From Lunularia cruciata (Eukaryota; Streptophyta; Marchantiopsida; Lunulariales; Lunulariaceae): a stretch of DNA of 64,000 nucleotides. The notes under the pieces are model-generated. The model made no database searches. It was not told the DNA's origin and saw only the letters and a list, made by a program, of their open reading frames with translations. The stretch lies in assembly GCA_948567375.1 (NCBI GenBank), contig OX419758.1:2423001-2487000 (forward strand), given 5' to 3'. Positions 13,153 to 24,079 of this stretch are shown here, piece after piece; position 1 is the stretch's first letter, and each line of letters opens with the position of its first letter. The position numbers and the translations under genes were made by a program.

Positions 13153-14425
13153 GCCACCTAACCACAAAACATCTTGCTCAACTCTTTACTCCACCATGGT
13201 TTCATAGGTCATAAAATTGCTCATATCCATTCTTATTCATCTATTAGTTCTTTAGCATGAGGAAATGGTTCCCAACCTGCAACTTATCCATTTTTGGCAT
13301 AGGCCTTGCAAGGCTAGCTTTGGATTTCTAAAAATTTGGTACTAAGAGGCCTCAGGTGAAAAAATGAACTAAAAGCACAAAATGAACTAAAAGAGAGAGA
13401 ACCTTCTGAGAGAAAATCCAAACTTTTGGACTTGAATCTAAGAGGGTTCTAAAAAAACCCTCATGACAAGTTCCAGAATTTTTGAATACAAGAAGGTTCC
13501 TATGACAATCCAATGGCAACATAATAATAGTATATTTGGTAATAATAGGTTGTTTCCTTGAGGATACGGGTTGGAAATGACCAAAAATGAAGGTAAAATT
13601 ACAAGTTATCCATTATTGCCTATTTAACCTCTTGGGAAAAAATCATTTCCAGAAGAGAGTAGAGTAACCACTTCTAGGTGCACTACAAAAAGAGAAAATC
13701 ACCAATGATCACACTCATGATAGATTTAATCTAGAGGATTCTTGATTTTTAAGGTTCATTCACAATGAAGATCACTCTATTGTGGGATAACTTGCTCTTC
13801 TTATCACTTGACCAAGCTCTTCATAGATACCCTTGTACTAGCCATGTAACTATTTGTACCTTAGTACCTTGTGAGTCAAAGGTTTATGAGATAGATTGCA
13901 CCAAGGTCTATTAAAATGACATTATTCAACTTCAAAAACAAAACAAGAGTGGAAATTTCCACAACTATTGTCACCCTATAGACTACAACTCATGACATAA
14001 TATAATACCCCTCCAAGAAGGTGCTAAATCACAAGAGTCTAGAGTGCTTAAAATACTTAATCACACATAAAAATGGTACTAAATGAGTCACTTGATGTTT
14101 GTCCACCAGCCTCCACCTAATTCTTGATTTCTACAAAGCACCTCAAGCATTACAATTTAGTTCCATCCAGATGATTCTTCTCACTCCAATTCTTCCACTC
14201 ATGCCATAAGATTCCTCACTTCCACTAAACTAAACATGGAAATGTTCTCACAAGATGTAGACTAACACACATACACAAACTCAAGAGTCTTGATGGTATA
14301 AAAAAATTCTATTATGCAAGAAAGATGGATCAAATAAACATAGTTATCATTAGGCTTAAGCCTTTCATTCAATTTCTACTTGGTTGTAGAGATATTCAAT
14401 GGCGATAATAGATGGAAATCCCTTA
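13153..14425. other. No gene seen
   Basis: AT-rich sequence with short, broken frames only. The motif aaatgaactaaaag is repeated near 13362 and 13380. Nothing else stands out before the solo LTR. Confidence 0.35.
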
Positions 14426-14495
14426 TGTAACAATATGGAGTTTAACAATGAAGTTAGTAAGGCTAACAAAGTAACAGATAAGACAAATTAGCCTA

Positions 14496-14718
14496 GAATA
14501 TTCTAGAAGTATCTAGGAAGCTTCTTGGGAAGCATTCTGGCTAGCTTAACTTGCACCTCAAGTAAGTAGCTTCTAGAAGGAAGCTTCTAGAAGCTTCTAA
14601 CTAGCTTAGCTTGCATGCCAAATAGACGGCTTCTATTAGGAAGCTTCTTGAGAAGCTTCCTAGTTAACTTGGCTTGCACTCCAAGAAAATGGTCGGAGTA
14701 AGCTTCTTGAGAAGCTTC
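14496..14718 (+). promoter_or_regulatory. Cluster of heat-shock-element-like motifs in LTR U3
   Basis: The plant heat shock element is alternating GAA and TTC blocks with two-base spacers. Exact matches here are GAAtaTTCtaGAA (14496-14508), GAAgcTTC (14517-14524), the four-block GAAgcTTCtaGAAgcTTC (14580-14597, also a perfect 18-bp palindrome), GAAgcTTC twice at 14640-14647 and 14652-14659, and GAAgcTTC at 14711-14718. The last lies about 21 bp upstream of a TATA box. The match is seen; heat-shock factor binding is inferred. Confidence 0.65.
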
Positions 14719-14739
14719 TCAAGGGCCTTGTATGCTACC

Positions 14740-14747
14740 TATAAATA
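14740..14747 (+). promoter_or_regulatory. TATA box of the solo LTR
   Basis: TATAAATA lies 22 bp after the last heat-shock-element-like block and about 104 bp before the LTR end, the expected place for the U3/R promoter. The same position in the LTR at 27748 also reads TATAAATA (27990-27997). In the LTR at 22022 it is altered to tacaaata. Confidence 0.7.
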
Positions 14748-14880
14748 CCAAAGCCAAAGTTCATGCTAGGCATTCAAAGTTTTCCCTCATTCAAGTGTCC
14801 CAATGTGAGCTTCCATTCTCTTATTTCTCTCCTTGGTCTTGGACTTTTACACCCTAGTTACATCTAAGTCACTCAATGAT

Positions 14881-14905
14881 AATCTAATCTAATCTAATCT
14901 AATCT
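14881..14905. repeat. (AATCT)5 microsatellite
   Basis: Five perfect AATCT units. A second simple repeat, (ATTT)n, follows at about 14961-14980. Confidence 0.9.
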
Positions 14906-15395
14906 ACAAACCCTAAATCTAATCATAGTCCATGTGGAATGGACATCTTTGCCTCTTGCCATTTATTTATTTATTTATTTCCATCATGTCCGGTGAAAAT
15001 CATAATTAAAGACCTTTGTATTGTAACCTAACTATCATGTACAAAATATGTACAACAACAAAATGTCTTGTACTACAACTAGAAAAACTATACTATCTTA
15101 TCTACAAAGTTGATCTTAGTCATTTGTGACAAAATTGGACTTTGCTCATTTTGCATGAAGTTATTGGCTACAATACTCGGATGCAAGACAATCTTTACGA
15201 TATATTGAGAACAAAGTATGAGGTTACAAATAAAAAATGAAGTATGAGGTTTCATATGAGATTCAAAGATGAAATGAGTACAAGGTATGAAAACAAAATG
15301 AGTATGAGGTCCAAGGTTTGAGGTGCAAGGACAAAGCGAGTACATGATACAAGGAAAAATGAATAGTATGAGATAAGAACAAAAAAGAGAGCATG
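14906..15395. other. Low-complexity sequence flanking the Gypsy insertion
   Basis: From about 15200 the sequence is built from degenerate words such as gtacaaggta, tgaggt and gtatgag. The same texture resumes at 21774-21880, so the Gypsy element landed in a low-complexity tract. No gene. Confidence 0.5.
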
Positions 15396-16129
15396 TGTAA
15401 TACTCCGAGGACAAGAGAAGAGAGAAAACACAGATTGCACACCCAAACATTCAATGCTCCAAGGGAACACCTTCTCTTTACTATATAGATAAAGAGGATC
15501 TCTTCTAAGGAAGCTCCACCCTAGGATTAGGGACATAGATAGGTGACATGTCAGCAAGCTCCACCCTTGGATTACTTACTTGGATGGGTGACATGTCTGG
15601 TCTAGGTCATATCTGGTTGGTCAAACAAGCTTTGACGAAGGGAATCTTTTAGGGAATCTTCCTGTAGGAATCTCAAAATCACATAAGGTACAATTGGAAA
15701 GCTCTCGACAAGACAAAGCACGGGGGAGGGAAGCCCTACCTTTCCTCTGTTGGGGAAAAATGTGCACATTTTTGAGGCCTAATTCATCCATTTAGGCCTC
15801 CAAAATTGCCTTCAAAGATTTCAGGCATATTTTGGTTCCTACTCTATTAGTAGAAGTCCCCTTTTTGTTGATACCTCTTTCTGATCTGTTTAGTCCATCA
15901 TGTGTAACATCCTTCCAGATGTTACAAAACCAATTCTCACCTTTAAATCATATGTCTAGCTATTGGTTCTAAGGTTCTCAAGTCTATTTCGGTTTTTGCC
16001 CAATTAGTAGAAGTACTCTTTTAGTGATACTTCTATCTTATCTATTTTGACCATCATGTATAACATCATTCTAGATGTTACCAAACCAAATTTCACATCA
16101 AGATCATATGGCTAGCTCTCGGTATTACA
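15396..16129 (-). repeat. 3' LTR of the Gypsy element
   Basis: 734 bp, from TGTAATACTCCG to CGGTATTACA on the plus strand. It contains two units of a 45-bp internal repeat (15511-15600), against three in the other LTR. The purine-rich tract immediately adjoins its right edge. Confidence 0.93.
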
Positions 16130-16144
16130 GACCTCCCTCCTTTT
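16130..16144 (-). other. Polypurine tract of the Gypsy element
   Basis: On the minus strand the sequence directly before the 3' LTR reads AAAAGGAGGGAGGTC, the purine-rich primer site for plus-strand DNA synthesis expected at this position. Confidence 0.8.
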
Positions 16145-16176
16145 AAGACACAATGTCCTCGTTGTGCAATTGTTGC

Positions 16177-17320
16177 TCATGGATGGATCTTCATGTGTGG
16201 TGGGAGCTCAAGGTGATAGGCCATAACGCCGATGCGATAAAGAATCAAGAAAGGCCCAATAAAATGAGGTCTGAGCTTACGAGGTCCAACTAATGTGAGG
16301 TTGATTGTCAATAGCCACACTTGATCCCCAACATTGAACTCCATGTGCCTATTGTGTGCATCAGCATATTTGCTTCTGTCAATTTTGTGCAATCTGTAAT
16401 CTGTGCTTGGCGCTCTCCACACCTTGTTGGATTCTAGAAACAAATGTGTTGATTGCATCAACCTTGGTAGCCACTAGACGGATCTTCATCAAGCTAGAAG
16501 GTGTGAAGGGATGCTCACCATACATGAGGAAGAATAGAGTGACATGGAGGTATTCACTGAATTGTGGAGGTATTCACTGAATTGTTGTAAGCAAATTCCA
16601 CCAACAAGAGTAGGGTGTCACACCTCTCTTGCTCTTCTAAGGTGAAGCCGCGTAACATGTCTTCAATTGTGCGATTAGCCCGCTCTGTTTGGCCATCTGT
16701 TTGTGGGTGGTAAGCTGTGGACATGGCCAACTTGGTTTTGAAGAAACCAAAGAGTGTTTGCCAAAACAAATTGGTGAATTGGGTGCCTCTATCAATGATG
16801 AGTACTCTAGACAAGCCATGGTGAGCAAAGACTGTATCTAAGTATAATTGAGCTAGTTGTGGAGCGGACACCTCCTTGGTGGTAGGGCGTACATGAATCA
16901 TTTTGCTGAGCCGGTCCACAAAGACCACAATGGAGTCAAACCCTGAGGTGGTCTTGGGTAATTCACAGACGAAATCCATACTCACTTGTTCTCAACGTTG
17001 GGTAGGAGTGGGGAGAGGTTGAAGGAGCTTTGCAAGAGCTTGATTAGAAGCTTTGTTCTGTTGATAAAGTAGGTAGCTACGCACATAGTCCATCATCATG
17101 TTGCTCATCTTGGGCCAATAGTAATGGTGCTTGACTGCATCCAAGGTCTTGTCCACTCCGACATGAGCTGCAATGGCCGAATCATGACATTCCGCTAGAA
17201 TGGTGGTGTGTAATTTTGGGACATTTGGGATCCATACTCTACCATCCCAAAAGGTGAGTCCTTGGGTGCTGGTGACACCTTTGGATGATTGTGCTTCTAC
17301 AATCTATAGATCAGTTTTTG
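16177..17320 (-). pseudogene. Gypsy integrase region (pol C-terminus)
   Basis: This inserts the cDNA into the host chromosome. The catalytic core is readable at 16554-16985: MDFV gives the first Asp, IDRGTQF the second, and DGQTERANRT the Glu. A zinc-binding region upstream (about 17050-17200) keeps its two His, but both Cys of the usual CxxC read Tyr (SYLLYQQNK). A direct 20-bp duplication (16545-16564 and 16565-16584) follows the core and adjoins a stop and frame break. The C-terminal part at 16177-16461 holds VGDQVWL and a GPY/F-like block (KLRPHFIGPFLILYRIG), then stops without a chromodomain. A Trp-to-stop change (TGG to TGA) lies just before MDFV. Confidence 0.88.
16545..16584. repeat. 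20-bp tandem duplication inside integrase
   Basis: tggaggtattcactgaattg occurs twice in direct succession. Twenty extra bases shift the integrase frame, so this is one of the inactivating lesions. Confidence 0.9.
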
Positions 17321-19337
17321 TAGTAGCCAGAATCTCTTACTAGAATTCAAGGTTAATCTTAACCTCTGCCACCAAGTTGTTGGCCATTGGCATGCGGGTG
17401 AATGCATCTGCAAGTTGCTTCTTACCTTCCACGTAGGTGATTGTCATGTTGAAGCATTGTCGCCACTCTGCCCACCAAATTTGGCAACGAGATAGATCCT
17501 TCTGCGTCTCAAAGTAGACTAGAGGTTTGTGGTCTATCTCGACTACAAATGCCTTCTCACCCAGGTAGTGCTTCCAATGCTTGGTCGCTAGAACAATGGC
17601 CAGCTCTTCTCGTTCTATAGTGTGGTAGTTGCGCTCTGTCGGTAACAACTTGTGAGAGAAATATGCAATTGGATGCCATCCGTCATGCCACTCTTGTTGT
17701 AGGATTGCTCCTATTGCTACACTTGATGCATTTGTAGCCAACTTGATTGGACGTTTTGGGTCTTACCACTTCAAGATTGGTGCATGTAGCAAGATGGCCT
17801 TCAATTCTTGAAAGGCCAACTCTTATGCAGTTCCCCATGTCCACTTCTTCCCCTTGCCAAGTAGTGCACTTAAAGGCTGTGCAACCTTGGAGAAGTCCTT
17901 GACAAATCTACGATAGAATCCCGTCAACCCCAAGAAGCTCTTAAGTTGAGTCTGATCTTCTAGGGCACTCCACTTTTGAATGACTTCTATTTTATCTGTC
18001 AATACTTAAATGCCCTCTGCACTTATTCTATGCCCTAAGTAGTCTACTTCAGACTTGCCAAACTCACACTTTGAGATTTTGGCGTACAACTGATTCTATC
18101 TTAGAATCTGGAGGACCTCTCGTAGGTGTTGTTTGTGTTCTGTCATCATGCTACTATATATTAAGATATCATCCAAGAAAACGATAATAGACTTATCCAA
18201 GTATGGAAAAAATATGTCATTCATTAGACTCATGAAAGTGGCAGGTGCATTGGTGAGGCCAAAAGGTATCACAAGATACTCAAAGTGGCCATACTTGGTT
18301 CAAAAGGCGGTTTTGTACACATCCTCCTCTGCAATTTGGATTTGATTGTAACCGCTCTGCAAGTCCAGTTTGGTGAAGTATCTTGCTCCATGGAGTTGAT
18401 CAAACAGGTCATCCATGCGAGGTAAGGGGTATTTGTTCTTCACGGTTTGCTGATTGAGACCCCGATAGTCAATGCACATGCGCATTGTACCATCCTTCTT
18501 GTTCACAAACAAGATAGGGGCCCCATATGGTGATATGCTAAGTTGAATGAACCCTTTCTGTAGCATCTCCTCAATTTGAGTCTTACACTCCTCCAACTCA
18601 TGAGGTGATAGGCGATATGGGGCCTTACAAGGAGGTGTCTTCCCCAAGAATGTCTTTATTTTGTGATCTACTTGCCTTTTTGGTGGTAATCCTGAGGGTA
18701 GATCATCAAGAAAGACATCTTGAAACTCATCCACCACATCCTTCAATTTCTCAGGAATTTGTCCATCGAGTTGTGCACTCTGGACTTCTCTTATTAGACC
18801 CATAAAACATCTATCGGTCTTACAGACAGTTGCCGTCCATACGACATATAGAGGCAATTTCTGCTTGTGTGATTTTTCTTTAACCCTAATGATTGACCAT
18901 TGGTGGGTTCTCACTACTTTCTCCCTCCAATCCACCATAGGGTTGTATTGCTCCATCCATGGCATGCCTAAAATTGCATCATAACAAGCTAATTGTATCA
19001 CTCGCCACTCAATTACTTCTTGATATTCTCCTACAGAGAGGGTTACTCGTCTAGGTAATGATGCAATCCTCTTTGTTTGCCCATTTGGTAACTCTACTTC
19101 TTCACTTCCATCTCTCTCTAGATCCATTCCCAATCTTATTGCAACAGAGTGAGACAAGAAATTCTCTGTTGCTCCCGCATCTATTAATACTCTCACTTGA
19201 TTACCTTCTAGGAATCCATTCACAACAATCAATTGTGAGGTTGCCTTTTGGGATCTTTGCGCATTATTCTTCTTCCTTCTCTCGCTTCTCTGCTTCCTTA
19301 TTGAGCCAGTAAGGCCACGGGGTACATTTACTAGCAA
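17321..19337 (-). pseudogene. Gypsy protease, reverse transcriptase and RNase H region
   Basis: Protease: [17 protein letters not shown] (near 19170), with a DAGA variant of the DTG/DSG active site. The linker YDAILGMPW follows. RT reads [31 protein letters not shown] and [13 protein letters not shown] up to a TGA at 18300-18302. It then resumes in frame with YGHFEY and reaches FLDDILIYS (active-site Asp pair at 18168-18173). RNase H (17340-17741) has REELAIV and VEIDHKPL, but its first catalytic Asp is replaced: ATNASS instead of ATDAS. In-frame stops occur at several other places, nearly all at positions where relatives have Gln or Arg. Each is explicable by a C-to-T change. The element cannot make an intact Pol. 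Confidence 0.9.
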
Positions 19338-19395
19338 TCTTTGTTTTCCGAAGTGATTTCCACCTCCCCCTCTTCAATGTGCCTCTCCATGTTGT

Positions 19396-20397
19396 TCAAA
19401 AATTGCCTATACAAAGGCCAAGGGAAATAGTGCGATAGTTGGTAGATATGTGCTCAATACGGCCACAATTGTAACAACGGCGTTGTTTTCCTTGAGCTCC
19501 TTCTCCTTGTGGGACTCCATCTCTTTGTTCTTCTACCCGTCCCCGCTCTCCTTGAAGCAATCGTGCTCCTCGATCCTGGAATCGAAGGTTGCACAATTCC
19601 ATGGAGACTGGTCCACCCATGTGTGGCATTTCTGCCCAATATTGTTGAGGTAAAACTACTCCTTCACCTCCACCTAATGCTCTTGCTATCCTCTGCGCAC
19701 AAGCAATGGCTTCAAATACCATGCAAGGGTTTTGCACCATGAATTCTTGGCAAATCCGCTCTTTCAACCCTCATTTGAAATTGTCGAGAGCCTCTGCTGG
19801 ACTCATGTCAGTAATTGCAACTTGTAGATCCAAAAATGCCTCCACATACTCTTGTACGCTATTCTTTTGTCTCAATCCACATAGTCGGGTTTGAGCCATC
19901 TGCACAAAATCCACCGATTGGAAATTCTTAAGTAGTCCTTCTTGCATTGCTGTCCATGTGACCTCCCTTCTCTCTGCCAGCATGGATCGTTCCCAAGCAT
20001 CATACCATGTGAGTGCTTTATCGGTCAAGTACCCACATGCAAACACTCTTGCATCATACTCTGTAATCTCTGTTGAGAACAATTAAAAATATCGATTCAT
20101 TCTCGAGATCCAATTTTCCACTACTGCCATCATACGCTGCCCCTTGTAAGGCTTAATGTTGCAAGTCTTCTTCAGCAATGTGGCTTCATTGCTGATAGGG
20201 TTTGTAGGCACGGGTGCCTCTCCAAGTACTTCAGTCGCAAGTATTGGGTTTTGAGACGGCTCTTCTTCTTGCATAGCTTGATCGTTCTTGAGGATTTGTA
20301 TTTGACTTTGTAATGTCTCCATGGTCATCTTAATCTCTTGAAATTCATTCAACATCCCTTGCATTCCTTGCATTAGCTCTTGCAACTACGGATCCAT
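19396..20397 (-). pseudogene. Gypsy gag region with three in-frame stops
   Basis: Gag forms the cytoplasmic particle that packages the RNA. The frame starts at an ATG (20395-20397) followed after three codons by TAG. It then runs through a coiled-coil-like Gln/Met/Glu N-terminus (20083-20385), TAA, the conserved core (about 19771-20082, including ALTWYDAWERS and NSVQEYVEAFLDL), TGA at 19771-19773, and the tail. A zinc knuckle near 19440-19480 reads CYNCGRIEHISTNY, so the last Cys of CCHC is Tyr. The three stops would be CAG, CAA and CGA before C-to-T changes. Pol follows in another frame. The element resembles a Gag-Pol chromovirus-type organisation without a chromodomain. Confidence 0.85.
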
Positions 20398-20985
20398 GGT
20401 TCCTGCAACACTCAATTGCTAATGTCTACTTCAATACAGAGTCAATATAATCACTCTGGAAGGCGCACAAACTATCAGAACTACCATTGGGACCTCAGAA
20501 GCTATCACTCGTTGATAATACTCCTCACTAAAATTCCTAACCACAAAATCTCTAAACATCACTTTCGGCCTCACTACTTAACGGATTTCTACTTGAGTGT
20601 TGAAAGGGAGAGGATTTGGGACATTCATATCCATTTTATCATAATAGAATGTAGATTGTCAAATCCCACTCTTTGTCATATATCACCACAGGTAGAATCA
20701 CCGGGTTTGGTGAGTTCATCACTCTGTCCATGAATTCCATACCAAAGTGATAAACTAGCAATACCCTCATCTGCTCATGCTGGATGTACATAACCTTGAT
20801 GTGGAATGGGGTTGAGAATGGAAAGCTAGGTGCGGGAAATTGTCCTCCCAGCGCATCCATCCCATCCGCTCTCTAAAGTCCTTCCTAAGTCTAGCAATTA
20901 CTCTATGTTCTCCACCTCAAATTACTCAGTTTCAGTAGTTCGTGCTATTCCAAGAAGGGTGATCCACTCTCTTGGACTAGAACAC

Positions 20986-20999
20986 TCGATCTGATACCA
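20986..20999 (-). other. Primer binding site, initiator tRNA-Met type
   Basis: On the minus strand, one base after the 5' LTR, the sequence is TGGTATCAGATCGA. It matches the 3' end of plant initiator tRNA-Met (TGGTATCAGAGC) at 11 of 12 positions. Confidence 0.85.
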
Positions 21000-21000
21000 T

Positions 21001-21768
21001 TGTAATACTCCGAGGACAAGAGAAGAGAGAAAACACAGATTGCACACTCAAACATTCAATGCCCTAAGGGAGCACCTTCTCTTTATTATATAGACAAAGA
21101 GGATCTCCTCCAAGGAAGCTCCACCTTAGGATTAGAGACATAGATAGGTGACATGTCAGCAAGCTCTACCCTAGGATTAGGGACACGGATAGGTGACATG
21201 TCAGCAAGCTCCACCCTTGGATTACTTACTTGGATGAGTGACATGTCTGGTTGGTCAAACAAGCTTTGACCAGAGGGAATCTTTTAGGGAATCTTCCTAT
21301 AGGAATCTCAGAATCACGTAAGGTACTGTTGGAAAGCTCTCAACAAGACAAAGCAAGGGGGAGGGAAGGCCAACCTTTCTTGCATTTGGGGAGGGGGGAA
21401 TTTGCACATTTCCAAGGCCTAATTCATCTGTTTAGGCCTCCAAAATTGCCTTCAAAGATTTCAGGCATATTTTGGTTCCTACTCTATTAGTAGAAGTCCC
21501 CTTTTGGTGATACCTCTTTTTGATCTGTTTAGTCCATCATGTGTAACATCCTTCAAGATGTTACCAAACCAATTCTCACCTTTAAATCATATGTCTAGCA
21601 ATTGGTTCTAAGGTTCTCAAGTATATTTTGGTTTTTGCCATATTAGTAGAAGTACTCTTTTGGTGATACTTCTATCTTATCTATTTTGACCATCATGTAT
21701 AACATCATACTAGACGTTACCAAACCAAATTTCACATCTAGATCATATGACTAGCTCTTGGTATTACA
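21001..21768 (-). repeat. 5' LTR of the Gypsy element
   Basis: 768 bp, 34 bp longer than its partner, mainly because it has three 45-bp internal units (21116-21250) instead of two, partly offset by a 17-bp deletion of tctaggtcatatctggt just after them. Ends are TGTAATAC and GTATTACA. Confidence 0.93.
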
Positions 21769-22021
21769 ACATGCTCTGAGGACAAAACAAGTACAAGGTC
21801 CAAGGTACAAAGTACAAGAAAAAAACAAATAGTACAAGGTTTGAGGTACAAAAAAAATTACAAGGTACAAGGTCAACATCCATATTATTGTACCTTTATA
21901 TGATATTAACTTTAGCTACAAACCTCAAAATGCTATGATTTGATGTTAATGGAAAGCCCTTGAGAAGCCACTTCTAATGAAGCAAAGATTGCTCCATTTC
22001 AAAATTTGATCATAGAGATAT

Positions 22022-22626
22022 TATAAGAATATGGAGTTTATTGAAGAAATTAGTCAAGGTTAATAAAGTAGTAAATGGAACAATTTACCCTAAATATTCT
22101 AAAAGTATCTAGAAATTTACTTCACAAGTATTGAGTAACGTGCATGCCAAGTGATGGCTTCTAGGAGGAAGCAAAAGCTTCTTGGCTAGCTTAGCTTACA
22201 CCCCAAGTAGGTTGTTTCTAGAAGGAAACTTCTAGAAACTTGGTACCTCCCAAGTATTGAGTAATATGCATACCAAGTGATGGCTTCTAGGAGGAAGCAA
22301 AATCTTCTTAGCTAGCTTAGCTTATACCCCAAGTAGGTAGTTTCTAGAAGAAAACTTCTAGAAGCTTCCAACTAGCTTAGTTTGTATGCCAAGTAAGTTA
22401 TTTCTAAAAGGAAGCTTCTTGAGAATTTTCTCTGTTAATTGGCTTGCATGCCAAGAGAGCGGCTCAAGGAAGCTTCTTGAGAAGCTTCTCAAGAGCCTTG
22501 TATGTTCCTTACAAATACCAAAGCCAAAGCTCATGCTAGACACTTGGAGTTTCACACACTCAAGTGTCCCAATGTGATCTATGATCTACATTATCCTATT
22601 TCTCTCCATGGTCTTGATCTTTTACA
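22022..22626 (+). repeat. First LTR of the composite element
   Basis: 605 bp with altered start TATAAGAATATGG (expected TGTAACAATATGG) and end TTTTACA. It is longest because a 125-bp segment is tandemly repeated (starts at 22128 and 22253). Heat-shock-element-like blocks remain at 22356-22368, 22469-22476 and 22481-22488. The TATA box is degraded. Confidence 0.85.
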
Positions 22627-22627
22627 T

Positions 22628-22638
22628 TGGTATTAGAG
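22628..22638 (+). other. Primer binding site of the composite element
   Basis: TGGTATTAGAG follows the first LTR after one base; it is the initiator tRNA-Met complement TGGTATCAGAG with one C-to-T change. Confidence 0.8.
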
Positions 22639-23009
22639 TAGGAATAGGATAGATGGAATTTATGGATCACCAAATCCATTTCCACTAAATTGTTGAGATT
22701 TTTACATTTGAGTACTAATCGAGTATCATTTCACATAGTTTATCATCTCACACTTTGGGTAAATTTTTTTGAATACAATCACCTTGTCCAAAGAACCCTT
22801 AGTACTTCAGATTGTAACTTATGGAGAGCGAGGGATGTGTTGCATTTATGTGTTAATAAATTAGATAGATTGTGGGTGGTGTGATACGGTAGTAACCATG
22901 GTGGCAATACCCAAGGTTAACATTACTATGCAACAATATATCAAATGCCTTACTCAATTGTTCGATGAATGAGATCATCAACAACTAGAGCACATAAAGA
23001 GAGTGCTAA

Positions 23010-23195
23010 TTGAGGAGGAGAAGACCAAATCCAATTTCCAAAACCCAAGGTTTGGAAGGCAAGAATCTTCCGAGTGCAATGGAGAATTTTATGTTTAATT
23101 GTAAATGTTATTTTGAAGCTACCAATCTTCAAGATGAACGGAAAAAAATTCTCTTGGCTTCCAACCAATTGGATGGAGTAGCAAATCTATGGTGA
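23010..23195 (+). pseudogene. Gypsy gag remnant, internal region 1
   Basis: The frame includes FNCKCYFEATNLQDERKKI and LLASNQLDGVANLW, matching the capsid core of plant Gypsy Gag (length of match about 45 residues). A broken zinc-knuckle-like segment with HCIAECPLKN lies further down at about 23690. The rest of gag is lost to stops and indels. It would have formed the particle shell; it is now non-functional. Confidence 0.7.
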
Positions 23196-24079
23196 CAATT
23201 CTGAATGGAGCAAGCTAAATGGCAAATTGTTGCACCAATCTTGATATAGGCAAAATTCAAGAGCGTAATAATTTGTTGATTCCAAACTCTAAATATCACA
23301 AGGTACATAACATAAGATGGCAGAGTTGAAGTAGATTGGCTCTATAAGAAATTACGTCACATAATTCTAGAACACCATCTTGTTGATTCTAGATATACTT
23401 GAAGGTGAAACTTTGGATTGATTTTTGAGGGGCTTAAAGTCACAAACCAAATTAGAGGTAACTATGTGAGCGCCATAACACTTTGAAGAAACCATGCGGT
23501 TGGCAAAATGCTTTGATTCCTTGGTTGCAACAACTTGGTCTTGACCTTAACCTCCATAGAACATACCAATACACTACACATAAGTGGAGTAGCCGACACC
23601 AATGGTGATTGATACCATTCAAGGGAGACCACTTGGCACTACAAAGAAACTGTGACCAAATGGTGATTGTTTTTATTCTTGCCAAATTTGACATTGCATT
23701 GCTGAATGCCCGCTTAAGAATCTATGACCTCAACAAGTTGTCCAAATGGAATTTATGGATGAGAATGATCCGGGAAACAAAGAATCCCAATAGGAGAATT
23801 CAAGCCACCTACTAGGAACTTGATTAGTTCCAATGGGATCAAAGGTTTGATCTATGAAAGTTTGCTTGCAAGGTATGATATTTGATCATGGTTATAGAAT
23901 TTTTGTTGACTTTTGGAAGTTCAAAAAATTGCTTGTCCATGAAATTAGCAAAGGAATTACATATTCCTATCAAGGCAATAATTGGAAGTAGATTGATGAT
24001 GGTAGATGGTAGATGGTAGAAAGGGTTCTACATTTTTTATATTGCATCCTTTTACCTTCAAGATTGGGAAAGAGTATTT

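Larger units (their letters stand above)
14426..14851 (+). mobile_element. Solo LTR of a Ty3/Gypsy family with heat-shock-element-like arrays
   Basis: This 426-bp copy starts TGTAACAATATGG and ends CTTTTACA, with TG...CA ends and a TGTAA/TTACA terminal inverted repeat. It is flanked by ccttA-type duplications: cctta at 14421-14425 and cccta at 14852-14856, four of five matching. The same LTR occurs three times in the composite element at 22-31 kb, which carries PBS, RT and integrase, so family and orientation are clear. The U3 part holds several GAAnnTTC blocks, followed by TATAAATA at 14740 and about 100 bp of R/U5. No internal region adjoins it. Its U3 is the best preserved of the four copies. 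Confidence 0.85.
15396..21768 (-). mobile_element. Complete but inactive Ty3/Gypsy LTR retrotransposon
   Basis: Two LTRs with TGTAATAC/GTATTACA ends (15396-16129 and 21001-21768) enclose gag and pol in the order gag, protease, RT, RNase H, integrase, read on the minus strand. The PBS lies inside the right-hand (5') LTR and the purine tract next to the left-hand (3') LTR. Flanks are gcatg (15391-15395) and acatg (21769-21773), a 5-bp target duplication with one transition. The integrase has a GPY/F-type C-terminal region and no chromodomain that I can see. Multiple in-frame stops make it non-autonomous. Confidence 0.92.

Noticed and set aside
15088..15557. Cys/Phe/Leu-rich minus-strand frames resembling membrane proteins
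   Set aside because: They cross the Gypsy LTR border and derive from low-complexity tract and LTR sequence; the hydrophobicity is compositional.
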